Shown here piece after piece: positions 42,679 through 51,022 of a stretch of DNA of 64,000 nucleotides; within the stretch, counting starts at the first letter, position 1, and the number at the start of each line of letters is the position of its first letter. Location: NCBI GenBank assembly GCA_035494735.1, contig DATJGS010000019.1, positions 124,001-188,000 on the forward strand, read 5' to 3'. The DNA is from DATJGS01 sp035494735 (GTDB taxonomy: Bacteria; Eisenbacteria; RBG-16-71-46). The notes under the pieces were generated by a model. The model saw nothing but the letters and a program-made list of their open reading frames with translations, was not told the origin of the DNA and did not search any database. Made by a program: the position numbers and the translations under genes.

Positions 42679-44031
42679 CTACGCCCGCTCGTCGCGCGTC
42701 AGTAGTCGCCCCGACGCCTCGCCGAGCACGCGCCCGTCCGCGAACACTTCGCGCCCGCGCAGGAACACGCGCTCGACCACGCCCGCGAGCTTGCGACCGG
42801 CGTACGGCGTCACCTTGTGACGCTGCTGGAGCCGCGCGGCATCGACGGTCCACTCGGATTGCGGGTGCCACACGACGAGATCGGCGTCCGCGCCTTCCGC
42901 GATGCGGCCCTTGCGGCCTTCGAGCCCGGCGAGCCGCGCCGGCGCCGCGCTCATCCAGCGCGCGACGTGCGCGGGCGTGAGGCCGCGCGCGCGGGCTTCG
43001 GTCCAGATGGCGGCGAGCCCGATCTCGAGCGATGCAATGCCGCCCCACGCCGCCATGAAGTCGCCGGACTCCGCGCACTTGAGCTTCGGCGGGCACGGCG
43101 AGTGATCCGACGCGATCAGGTCGATGTCGCCGCGCTCGAGCGCTTCCCACAACTGGTCGCGATTGAGCGCGCCGCGGATCGGCGGCGCGCACTTGAAGTC
43201 CGTCGCGCCGTCCGGGATCGACTCGGCGTCGAAGCACAGGTAGTGCGGGCACGTTTCGACGGTGATGGGCAGCGCCCGCGCGCGCGCCGCGGCGAGCGGC
43301 GCGAGGCCCTCGGCGGCGGCGAGGTGCACGATGTGCACGGCGGCGTGGTGCTCCAGGCACAGGCGAATCATCAGGCGGATGGCTTCGACCTCGGCGGCGG
43401 GCGGCCGCGACGCGAGCCACGTCGCGTAGCGGCGCGCGTCGCCCGCGACCAAGACGCGATCGAGCACCTCGGGCAGCTCGGCGTGCACGAGCAGCGTGAG
43501 CCCGAGCCGCGACAGGATCGGCATGGCGACCGCGAGATCGCGCTCCGCCACGTTCGCGAACTCGTCCGCGCCCGACGGCGACAGGAAGCACTTGAACCCG
43601 AGCACGCCGCCACGCGCGAGCGGCTCCAGCTCGGCGGCGTTGCCCGGCACGACGCCGCCCCACAGGCCGACGTCGCAGTGGATGCGGTTCGCCGCGGCCG
43701 CGCGCTTCGTTTCGAGCCCGGCAGCGGACGTCGTCGCGGGGATCGAGTTCAACGGCATGTCGACGATCGTCGTCACGCCGCCGGCGAGCGCAGCCGCGGT
43801 CGCCGTCGAGAATCCCTCCCACTCCGCGCGACCGGGATCGTTGACGTGCACGTGCGTGTCGACGAGCCCGGGCAACAGCCACGCGTCGCCGAGATCGCGC
43901 GTGCCCGCGGGCGCAGCCGACGGCTCGACGACGGCCGCGATGCGCTCGCCTTCGATGACGACCGCAAGATCGCGCACGCCGCCCGGCATCACGACGTGGC
44001 GCGAGCGGAGGGCAAAGCTACTTGGGCGCAT
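42679..44031 (-). CDS. allB: Allantoinase
   Basis: 450 residues, cyclic amidohydrolase superfamily. Metal ligands DTHVHVN, the Lys of LGFKCFLSPSG that would be carboxylated, LVHAE and IVHLA His residues, and ASDHSPC with the catalytic Asp. The motif GGVTTIVDMPLNSIP and the PHYLCFD stretch are characteristic of allantoinase as opposed to dihydropyrimidinase. It hydrolyses allantoin to allantoate. ATG at 44031 lies inside the end of the upstream gene (14-base overlap). Confidence 0.92.
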   Translation of the reverse strand: MRPSSFALRSRHVVMPGGVRDLAVVIEGERIAAVVEPSAAPAGTRDLGDAWLLPGLVDTHVHVNDPGRAEWEGFSTATAAALAGGVTTIVDMPLNSIPATTSAAGLETKRAAAANRIHCDVGLWGGVVPGNAAELEPLARGGVLGFKCFLSPSGADEFANVAERDLAVAMPILSRLGLTLLVHAELPEVLDRVLVAGDARRYATWLASRPPAAEVEAIRLMIRLCLEHHAAVHIVHLAAAEGLAPLAAARARALPITVETCPHYLCFDAESIPDGATDFKCAPPIRGALNRDQLWEALERGDIDLIASDHSPCPPKLKCAESGDFMAAWGGIASLEIGLAAIWTEARARGLTPAHVARWMSAAPARLAGLEGRKGRIAEGADADLVVWHPQSEWTVDAARLQQRHKVTPYAGRKLAGVVERVFLRGREVFADGRVLGEASGRLLTRDERA

Positions 44032-44599
44032 CAGGCCAGGGCACGTTCGACGCGTGCAGATGGACGATGCGCCACGCGCCGTGCTCCTTCCGGAACACGA
44101 ACGTGCGCCGCCCAGTACGCTCGGCGTTGTGCAGTCCGAAGATCGCGAGCGCCGCGGTCGGGCCGAGGACCTCGATCCGCAGGCTGTCGGCGGTCAGATG
44201 CATGTACGGCGGGCCGTCAGGCGCGGTCTTGCGGATCGATTCGAACTCCTGCCGAAACCGCTTCTCCACGGCATCGCGCCCACAGAACTCGTCCGGCGTG
44301 ACGGCGCTCGGGAAGAAGACACAGGCGTCGTCGGAGAAGAACGCGCGAAAGCGATCCCAGTCGAGGTTCTGGAATGCGGTGAGGAACTCGTTCAACGCGT
44401 TCGCGACCGCGAGCGAGTCCGAGGTCGACGCGGTCGCAGCGGCGGCATGCGTCCGAGTGCTCGCGTGGGCCGACGCCGGCGCCGCCGTCGCGCGCCCCTG
44501 CGCCGCCGGGCCCGCCAGACAAGCCGCGAGCAGCGCCGCGCCCGCGAATCGAGCCGCGCGCGATCCACGCGTCACGAAGCTCCGCATCGGCGGAAGCAT
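44018..44599 (-). CDS. Secreted SnoaL/NTF2-like protein
   Basis: 193 residues; ATG at 44599 overlaps the upstream stop (TAATG), an inner ATG at 44587 is possible. Signal peptide (FAGAALLAACLAGPAAQG), Ala/Thr-rich linker, then an NTF2-like fold (about 62-193: VANALNEFLTAFQNLDWDRFRAFFSDDACVF … GAWRIVHLHASN, landmark only). This is the DUF4440/SnoaL type, with or without ketosteroid-isomerase-like activity. Sits between a membrane protein and allantoinase in one operon; no clear tie to purines. Confidence 0.78.
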   Translation of the reverse strand: MLPPMRSFVTRGSRAARFAGAALLAACLAGPAAQGRATAAPASAHASTRTHAAAATASTSDSLAVANALNEFLTAFQNLDWDRFRAFFSDDACVFFPSAVTPDEFCGRDAVEKRFRQEFESIRKTAPDGPPYMHLTADSLRIEVLGPTAALAIFGLHNAERTGRRTFVFRKEHGAWRIVHLHASNVPWPDAPK

Positions 44600-45090
44600 T
44601 AGAACGGCTTCGCGACCATCATGGTCACGACGATCGCGATGAGCACCATTTCGAAGACGCGAAACCGACGGATCGCGGGATCGTCGAGCACGGCGCGCAG
44701 CTCGGGCGTGATCGTGCCCTTCTTCATGGCGTCTTCGGCCGCGGCTTCGCGACGCTTGCGGCGTGGCACCAGGAACAGAGGGATCAGCGGAACGAGGATC
44801 ACGTACACGAGGGTTCCGCTCAGAAGCCAGTTCGTCTGCGCGCCTTGCAGGAAGCCGAACGTCTTGTAGTGCCGCATGGCCGCCGCTGCGAAGCCCGTGA
44901 TCAGCACGGCCGGCGACGCGAGGACCACCATCTTCTCGAACACGTCGCCGTTCTTGAGGTGCGCGCACGCGCTCACGACTTCCTTCGCCTTGCCGGCAAG
45001 ACTGAACGACACGCCGCGCCCGACGATGCCGCTTACCATCCACAGCACGCAGCCGACGTGCAGCACGATGACGAAAGGTGCGATGTCCAA
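44599..45090 (-). CDS. DUF2269-like membrane protein
   Basis: 163 residues from TTG at 45090, chosen because GGAGG stands eight bases upstream and the product then starts with the first helix (LDIAPFVIVLHVGCVLWMVSG). Four membrane segments, with conserved-looking His of VLHVGC and a basic loop VPRRKRREAAAED. The pattern fits small integral membrane proteins of the DUF2269 type. An ATG 20 codons upstream has no site. Overlaps the next gene (TAATG). Confidence 0.65.
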   Translation of the reverse strand: MDIAPFVIVLHVGCVLWMVSGIVGRGVSFSLAGKAKEVVSACAHLKNGDVFEKMVVLASPAVLITGFAAAAMRHYKTFGFLQGAQTNWLLSGTLVYVILVPLIPLFLVPRRKRREAAAEDAMKKGTITPELRAVLDDPAIRRFRVFEMVLIAIVVTMMVAKPF

Positions 45091-45099
45091 GGCGATGCC

Positions 45100-45103
45100 C
45101 TCC
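45100..45103 (-). promoter_or_regulatory. Ribosome binding site deciding a TTG start
   Basis: GGAGG-type box (minus strand) nine bases before TTG 45090; the only start in this frame with such a box. Confidence 0.45.
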
Positions 45104-45324
45104 GGTAACGCGCTCGAAGCGCTGAGTTCGGCGGAACGACGCGGCAGCATACTCGGTCGCGGCGGGCGGGATGAAGCGGCGCGGCAGTGGACGGCATCGC
45201 GGAGGCGAGAAGCGCGGGCGGAATCGTCGCGACGAGCCCGCCGTGCACGACGAGCGCGGCAGACGCCGCACACGAGCGCGCCGCGCTTGCGTGGCTCCGG
45301 CCGATCGCGGCAATCTCCCGCGCC

Positions 45325-45870
45325 ATGCCTGCCGATGTCCTCACCCTCCGTCTCGCCACGCTCGACGACGTGCCGATGCTGCGCGATCTCATCGCGCTCT
45401 CGGCGGAGAGGCTCAGCGTCGGCCACTACACGGCGGCTCAGGTCGCGGGCGCGCTCGAAGGCACGTTTGGCGTCGACACGCAGTTGATCGCCGACGGCAC
45501 GTACTTCGTCGCCGAGCGCGGCGGCGAGGTCGCCGGCTGTGGCGGCTGGAGCCGGCGCGCCACGCTGTTCGGCGCCGATTCGCTGCCGGGTCGCGTGAAC
45601 GACCTCCTCGACCCAAGCACCCAGGCCGCGAAGATCCGCGCGTTCTTCATCCACCCGAACCACGCGCGCCACGGCGTCGGCCGCGCGCTGCTCGAGCACA
45701 GCGAAGCCGCAGCGCGGCTCGACGGATTCCGCATGATGGAGCTGATGTCGACCATGCCCGGCATCGCGTTCTACGAAGCGCACGGCTACGTCGGCGGCGT
45801 GCCGATCGAGCATCCGCTCTCGTCAGGCGAAACGCTGCGCCTGGTGCCGATGCGGAAGGTACTGCGCTAG
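45325..45870 (+). CDS. GNAT-family N-acetyltransferase
   Basis: 181 residues. The N-terminal part (LTLRLATLDDVPMLRDLIALS), acetyl-CoA loop HPNHARHGVGRALLEHSE and MSTMPGIAFYEAHGYV are the standard GNAT elements. The RAFFIHPNHARHGVGRAL loop fits a QRRGIGRRL-type motif with Ala and Gly replaced, still a good P-loop. Substrate unknown. ATG at 45325 lacks a ribosome site; the frame could start earlier, but the domain begins here. Confidence 0.85.
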   Translation: MPADVLTLRLATLDDVPMLRDLIALSAERLSVGHYTAAQVAGALEGTFGVDTQLIADGTYFVAERGGEVAGCGGWSRRATLFGADSLPGRVNDLLDPSTQAAKIRAFFIHPNHARHGVGRALLEHSEAAARLDGFRMMELMSTMPGIAFYEAHGYVGGVPIEHPLSSGETLRLVPMRKVLR

Positions 45871-45901
45871 CGATCGACGCCGCGCCGCGCAACCCCGCTG
45901 C

Positions 45902-45907
45902 TATACT
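45902..45907 (+). promoter_or_regulatory. -10-like box before the oligopeptide-binding gene
   Basis: TATACT stands 11 bases before the ATG at 45918 within GC-rich sequence. No clear -35 box at 17 bases. If used, the leader would be only a few bases long. Confidence 0.35.
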
Positions 45908-45917
45908 GCGCCGCGTC

Positions 45918-47717
45918 ATGCACCGTTCTCGATTGTCTGCACTGCCGCGCGCGCACCGCGCGTCGGCCACGCTCGTGGCTTGCGCCGCGCTCATCGCGTG
46001 CGCCGTGCTCGCTTTGTCCTGCGCCTCGCGCCATCCGGACGCGCGCACGGCCGCGGAGACCGCGCTCCACGCGCGCTACTTCGGCAGCACGACGCCGCCC
46101 AAGGACAACGTGTTCCGCTTCAACAACGGCGCGGAGCCGGAGACCTACGATCCCGGCATCGCCGTCGGCCAGCCGGACGGACGCGCGGCGCGCATCCTGT
46201 TCGAAGGGCTCACCATTCCCGATCCGCAGACGCTGGAGCCGCGGCCCGCGCAGGCGTCGCGCTGGGAGCTGAGCGCGGACGGGCTCACGTACACGTTCCA
46301 CCTGCGCCCGGGGCTTCAGTGGAGTGACGGCGCGCCGCTCACCGCGAACGACTTCCTGTGGTCGTGGATGCGCGTGCTGCGGCCGTCGAACGCGGGGCGC
46401 TACGCGAGCCTGATGTATCCGATCGATCACGCCGAGGAATACAACAAAGGCCACGCCGACTCGTCCTCGGTCGGTCTGTCGGCGCCAGACGACACGACGT
46501 TCATCGTGCGGCTGGCCTCGCCCACTCCGTATTTCGTCTTCCTCACCCAGTTCTACACGTTCTGCCCGACGCCGCGCTTCGCGATCGAACAGTACGGCGA
46601 CCAATGGACGCGCCCGGGCAAGATCGTGAGCAACGGCGCGTACGTGCTGAGCGAATGGCGCCAGCAGGATCGCTTCGTGTTCACGAAGAACCCGCGCTAC
46701 TGGGACGCGGCGAACGTGAAGCTCGATCGCATCGAGGCGTACTCGGTCGACGACCTGAACACGTCCGTCAACCTCTACAAGTCCGGCGCGATCGCGTGGA
46801 CCACGAGCGGTTACATCCCGTCGACATTCATTCCGTACCTGCGCGATTTCAAGGACTACCAGCACGGCGCCTATCAGGGCACGTACTTCTACTCGATCAA
46901 TGTGACGCGCAAGCCGCTCGACAACGTGTGGGTGCGCCGCGCGCTGAACTGGTCGATCGATCGCGTGTCGATCACGCGTGATCTCTTGAAGCGCTCGCGC
47001 GAGCCGTGGGGCGACTTCTGCCCGTCGGGCTATCCGGGCTACACGCCGCCGCCGCAGATCGGCTTCGATCCGGTGAAGGCGCGCGAGTACCTGGCGAAGG
47101 GCGGCTATCCCGGGGGAAAAGGCTTCCCCAAGATCTCGATCATGTTCAACAGCAGCGAGGACCACAAGCGCCTCGCCGAAGCGATCCAGCAGATGTGGAA
47201 GCGCTACCTCAACATCGATATCGAGCTGTCGAACCAGGAATGGGGCTCGTTCCTGCAGGCCACGACCGCGGTGCAGTACGACATCGCGCGGCGCTCGTGG
47301 ATCGGCGACTACCTCGATCCGACCACGTTCCTCGGCTGCATGATGACGGGCGACGGCAACAATCGCGCGCACTACAGCAATCCGCGATACGACCATCTCC
47401 TGCATCAGGCGGCGCGCGAGCTGGTGCCGGAGAAGCGCCTCGCGATGCTGTCCGAGGCCGAGAAGATCCTGCTCGACGATTCGCCGGTGCTGCCGGTCTA
47501 TCAGTATTCGGTCAACGATCTGGTGAAGCCGTACGTGCACGGCATCTGGCCGACGGCGCTCGACACGCATCCGCTCGCGCACGTGTACATCGATCGCGAG
47601 TGGGAGCAGCACCTGGCGCCGGTCGCCGGCATGGCGCCGGTCGCGCGCGTGACGCCCGGGCCGTCGGCGCGGCTCGCGGCCATCGCCGGGCGCTTCCCCA
47701 TCGAGGAGACGCCCTAG
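45918..47717 (+). CDS. oppA: Oligopeptide ABC transporter substrate-binding lipoprotein
   Basis: 599 residues. Signal sequence and lipobox ALSC (Cys35) make it a lipoprotein. SBP family 5: FRFNNGAEPETYDPG at the start, LFEGLTIPDPQT, FHLRPGLQWSDGAPLTANDFLWSW (landmark), and YFYSINVTRKPLDNVWVRRALN. The WxDG and A(L)N motifs fit OppA-like peptide binders. The next two genes code for the permeases. Ends with a Pro/Ala-rich tail after the fold (about 570-599). Confidence 0.92.
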   Translation: MHRSRLSALPRAHRASATLVACAALIACAVLALSCASRHPDARTAAETALHARYFGSTTPPKDNVFRFNNGAEPETYDPGIAVGQPDGRAARILFEGLTIPDPQTLEPRPAQASRWELSADGLTYTFHLRPGLQWSDGAPLTANDFLWSWMRVLRPSNAGRYASLMYPIDHAEEYNKGHADSSSVGLSAPDDTTFIVRLASPTPYFVFLTQFYTFCPTPRFAIEQYGDQWTRPGKIVSNGAYVLSEWRQQDRFVFTKNPRYWDAANVKLDRIEAYSVDDLNTSVNLYKSGAIAWTTSGYIPSTFIPYLRDFKDYQHGAYQGTYFYSINVTRKPLDNVWVRRALNWSIDRVSITRDLLKRSREPWGDFCPSGYPGYTPPPQIGFDPVKAREYLAKGGYPGGKGFPKISIMFNSSEDHKRLAEAIQQMWKRYLNIDIELSNQEWGSFLQATTAVQYDIARRSWIGDYLDPTTFLGCMMTGDGNNRAHYSNPRYDHLLHQAARELVPEKRLAMLSEAEKILLDDSPVLPVYQYSVNDLVKPYVHGIWPTALDTHPLAHVYIDREWEQHLAPVAGMAPVARVTPGPSARLAAIAGRFPIEETP

Positions 47718-47719
47718 TC

Positions 47720-48637
47720 GTGTTCACTTACATCGTGCGGCGCGTGCTCCTCATCGTGCCGACGCTGTGGGTGATCGCGACGCTCACGTTCTTCATGATG
47801 CGCCTGGCTCCCGGCGGCCCGTTCCGCGCCGAGCGCGACATCCCTCCCGCCGCGATGGAGCAGCTCCGCCACAAGTACGGGCTCGATCGCCCGCTCGGCG
47901 AGCAATACGGGCGCTTCCTCGTGCACGCGGTGACGCTCGACTTCGGCGTCTCGTACAAGTACCCGGGCCGCACGGTGCGCGAGATCATCTTCGAGGCATT
48001 CCCGGTGTCGGCCGAACTCGGCGGCTGGGCGCTGCTGCTCGCCGTGCTCGCCGGCGTGCCGATCGGCGTGCTCGCCGCGGTCAAGCGCAACACCGGCGCC
48101 GACTACAGCGCCATGGGCGTGGCGCTCGCGGGAGTGTCGATCCCGAACTTCGTGCTCGGGCCGGCGCTCGTGCTCGGGCTCTCGCTCACCATCTTCCTGC
48201 TGCCACCCGCGCTGTGGCACGGGCCGGCGAGCCGCGTGCTGCCCGTGCTCACGCTGAGCGCCACGTACCTCGCGTACATCGCGCGGCTCACGCGCGCCGG
48301 CATGCTCGAAGTGCTGCGCCAGGACTACATCCGCACCGCGCGCGCGAAGGGCCTGAGCGAACGCGTCGTCGTGTTCAAGCACGCGCTGCGGCTCGGCTTC
48401 CTGCCGGTGGTCTCGTTCCTCGGGCCGGCGGCGGCGCGCATCGTGATGGGCTCGATCGTGGTCGAGAGCATCTTCGCGGTGCCCGGGCTCGGGCGCTACC
48501 TCGTGAACGCCGCGTTCAACCGTGACTACACGCTCGTGCTCGGCACCGTGCTGTTCTACGCGCTGTTCCTGATCGTGCTCAACCTGCTGGTCGACGTCGC
48601 ATACGCGGTGCTCGATCCGCGCGTGGAGCTGGGATGA
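47720..48637 (+). CDS. oppB: Oligopeptide ABC transporter permease, OppB type
   Basis: 305 residues from GTG at 47720, two bases after the oppA stop. Six membrane segments, with N-terminal YIVRRVLLIVPTLWVIATLTF and the EAA loop IRTARAKGLSERVVVFKHALRLG, which contacts the ATPase. Overlaps oppC by ATGA. Confidence 0.95.
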   Translation: MFTYIVRRVLLIVPTLWVIATLTFFMMRLAPGGPFRAERDIPPAAMEQLRHKYGLDRPLGEQYGRFLVHAVTLDFGVSYKYPGRTVREIIFEAFPVSAELGGWALLLAVLAGVPIGVLAAVKRNTGADYSAMGVALAGVSIPNFVLGPALVLGLSLTIFLLPPALWHGPASRVLPVLTLSATYLAYIARLTRAGMLEVLRQDYIRTARAKGLSERVVVFKHALRLGFLPVVSFLGPAAARIVMGSIVVESIFAVPGLGRYLVNAAFNRDYTLVLGTVLFYALFLIVLNLLVDVAYAVLDPRVELG

Positions 48638-49545
48638 GCATCGGCATCGCGCCGCCCGCCACCGTGCTCGCGCCCTCGCGCAGCGTGCGCGGCGACAGCC
48701 TGTGGCACGACGCGTGGCGCCGCCTGCGGCGCAACCGCGCGGCGGTCGTCGCCGGCTGGTTCCTGTTGCTCGTGGCGCTTGTCTCGATCGCCGCGCCGTG
48801 GATCCCCGGGCTCGCCGATCCCGCCGCGCAGAACCTGCCGCTCGGCGCGACCGCGCCGTCCGCCGCGCACTGGTTCGGCACCGACGACCTCGGCCGCGAC
48901 ATCTTCGCGCGCGTGATCTTCGGCGGACGCATCTCGCTGCTCGTCGGGCTCGTCGGCACGCTCGTCAGCATCGTCATCGGCGTGTCGTACGGCGCGATCT
49001 CGGGATTCCGCGGCGGCAAATGGGACCTGGCGATGATGCGCGTCGTCGACATCCTCGACTCGCTGCCCTACATCTTCCTCGTCATCCTGCTGCTCGTGTT
49101 CTTCAGCCGCAGCCTGATCATGCTGTTCATCGCGCTCGGCCTCGTGCAATGGCTGACCATGGCGCGCATCGTGCGCGGCCAGGTGCTGTCGCTCAAGAAC
49201 CAGACGTTCATCGAAGCCGCGCGCGCGCTCGGCGCGAGCGACGGCGCGATCATCTTCCGCCACCTCGTGCCGAACACGCTCGGCCCCGTGATCGTGTACA
49301 CGACGCTCACCGTGCCCGCAGTGATCCTGCAGGAGGCGTTCCTGTCGTTCCTGGGGCTCGGCGTCCAGCCGCCCGCCGCGTCGTGGGGCACACTCGTCTC
49401 TGACGGCGCGCGCGTGATCGCGCTGTTCCCGTGGCTCGTGATCTTCCCCGGCGTCGCGCTGTCGCTCACGCTGCTGTGCTTCAACTTCCTCGGCGATGGG
49501 CTGAGAGACGCGCTGGATCCGCAGGAACGGAAGGAAGGGGCGTAG
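48634..49545 (+). CDS. oppC: Oligopeptide ABC transporter permease, OppC type
   Basis: 303 residues. N-terminal cytoplasmic part (DAWRRLRRNRAAVVAGWFLLLV), six membrane segments, GTDDLGRDIFARVIFGGRISL and the EAA loop FIEAARALGASDGAIIFRHLVPN. The operon ends here; oppD and oppF ATPase genes are not found in the window, so the energy-coupling subunits must be elsewhere or shared. Confidence 0.95.
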   Translation: MSIGIAPPATVLAPSRSVRGDSLWHDAWRRLRRNRAAVVAGWFLLLVALVSIAAPWIPGLADPAAQNLPLGATAPSAAHWFGTDDLGRDIFARVIFGGRISLLVGLVGTLVSIVIGVSYGAISGFRGGKWDLAMMRVVDILDSLPYIFLVILLLVFFSRSLIMLFIALGLVQWLTMARIVRGQVLSLKNQTFIEAARALGASDGAIIFRHLVPNTLGPVIVYTTLTVPAVILQEAFLSFLGLGVQPPAASWGTLVSDGARVIALFPWLVIFPGVALSLTLLCFNFLGDGLRDALDPQERKEGA

Positions 49546-49649
49546 GAGCTGCGTCCCAGAGCCTCGCGACTCGGCACCAATCCTGCACAAGACCAGGGGT
49601 GAGTGCCGAATTCACGGCCCTCGCGCTGTCATTCAAGGACGGGCCCCTC

Positions 49650-49811
49650 ATGAAACTGAACGGCCGCATCATCTTTCCGCTGCTGCTCGCGTGCTTCTGG
49701 GTGTTCCTCGCGTACCGTGCATTTTCCAACGGCGACTCGACTCTTGCATTCGTGTACCTCGCCATCGGCGCCGTGATCACGACCTGGAGACTGCGCCGCG
49801 CGAACGCATGA
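49650..49811 (+). CDS. Small two-helix membrane protein, 53 residues
   Basis: ATG at 49650 has AAGGA about ten bases upstream. Two hydrophobic segments (IIFPLLLACFWVFLAYRAF and LAFVYLAIGAVITTW) joined by SNGDST; ends RLRRANA. A strong hairpin terminator follows 32 bases after the stop. Function unknown. Confidence 0.6.
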   Translation: MKLNGRIIFPLLLACFWVFLAYRAFSNGDSTLAFVYLAIGAVITTWRLRRANA

Positions 49812-49842
49812 CCGCGGCGCGAAACTCTCACGACGAAGCAAG

Positions 49843-49870
49843 ACGCCCACGCGAGTGATCGCGTGGGCGT
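49843..49870. terminator. Perfect 11-bp hairpin, two-way terminator
   Basis: ACGCCCACGCG (49843-49853) and CGCGTGGGCGT (49860-49870) with a six-base loop AGTGAT, between two converging genes. Perfect stem and position strongly suggest termination in both directions, though T runs are short. Confidence 0.75.
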
Positions 49871-49904
49871 TCGCATTCACAGCCCGATCTCGCGCCTCGG
49901 CCCA

Positions 49905-51008
49905 TCACCTCACGAGCGCGACTCGCGACGTGACGGACTTCCCCGCCGCCTCGGCGTGAATGAAGTACACGCCCGCGGGCGCACGCGCGCCAGCGGCGTC
50001 GCGGCCATCCCAAGTCGCCGAGTGCGCGCCGGGTGACAGGATGCCGCCGCGCAGGTCCGCGATGCGACGGCCCGCGATGTCCGTCACCCACACGCGCACC
50101 GCGCCGGCGACGGGCAGCGTGTAGTCGAGCTCGACGCTTCCGCGGAACGGGTTCGGTCGCGGCACCGCGAAGCTCGCGAACACACGAGTCGGTTCGACGC
50201 CGGTCGTGCCGTCGCTGTATGGCACGGCGGTCGCGACGAAGTTCAGATACATCCACCATCCGGCTTCCCCACTCAGGTTGTCGACGTCGGAGTGACTGGC
50301 GCAATTGCCCGAGCCGCCAGGCAGCAGGGACGAGAGGGTTTGTCCCCCGATGAGTGGCATGGATGCCGGGAGGATGGTTGCATCCGCGTCGGTCTTGACG
50401 AGGAAACCCATGATGAGTCCGTTCACGATGTCGGTGGCGGGCGCGCCGGAGTACACGCCGCCGATACGCGCGCTGTGCAGCGTCATCGGAAGTCCGGCGA
50501 GCCCGAGCGTGAGCGTGCCCACGTCCGTGACGAAGCAGTTGTCGGTCGGGCTCGTGATCGAAGGCGTGTACGAGGAAGTCGTCCCGGCCAGCGGGGCGAG
50601 ACACGCTCCACTCGCCTGGTTCTGATACGTGAACGTGGCCACGCCGCTCGGGGCCGGTTGACACTGGACGCCCGCGGACGGGGTCGTGCATTGGCCGGTG
50701 ACGAACTGGAGCGTTCCCGTCGCGGCGTTCTGGTCGAGCGGCTTGAACACGATCAGCTCGCTGAGGTCGAGCAGGCTGTCAGCCGGATTGGTGTCCGAGG
50801 TCATGTCGGTCTGAATCCGCCCGTTGACCGAGAAACCGGCGAGAGGGTTGTCGGTGATGTCGCGACACCCGATGAAGCTGACGAAGAAATGCGGGTCGCG
50901 GAACGCGAGCGACGTCATACGGAAGCCGGTGCTCGCGGCGTTGCCCGTCCCGGGGGTCAGCGCGAACAAGAACAGCAGCGTCGCGCTCGCGGCTCGCATG
51001 CGGCTCAT
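49905..51008 (-). CDS. Secreted protein with FlgD-like C-terminal domain
   Basis: 367 residues. Signal peptide ends near GTGNAA. The body (about 25-275) has many Cys (at least six, e.g. FIGCRDI, GQCTT, VQCQPAP, DNCF, GNCAS) that would form disulphides outside the cell; I recognise no known fold. The end (about 280-367) is FlgD-like (RPNPFRGSVELDYTLP … GVYFIHAEAAG). Read in series with the next gene upstream, 14 bases apart. Confidence 0.8.
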   Translation of the reverse strand: MSRMRAASATLLFLFALTPGTGNAASTGFRMTSLAFRDPHFFVSFIGCRDITDNPLAGFSVNGRIQTDMTSDTNPADSLLDLSELIVFKPLDQNAATGTLQFVTGQCTTPSAGVQCQPAPSGVATFTYQNQASGACLAPLAGTTSSYTPSITSPTDNCFVTDVGTLTLGLAGLPMTLHSARIGGVYSGAPATDIVNGLIMGFLVKTDADATILPASMPLIGGQTLSSLLPGGSGNCASHSDVDNLSGEAGWWMYLNFVATAVPYSDGTTGVEPTRVFASFAVPRPNPFRGSVELDYTLPVAGAVRVWVTDIAGRRIADLRGGILSPGAHSATWDGRDAAGARAPAGVYFIHAEAAGKSVTSRVALVR

Positions 51009-51022
51009 GGGGGACCGGTCCT

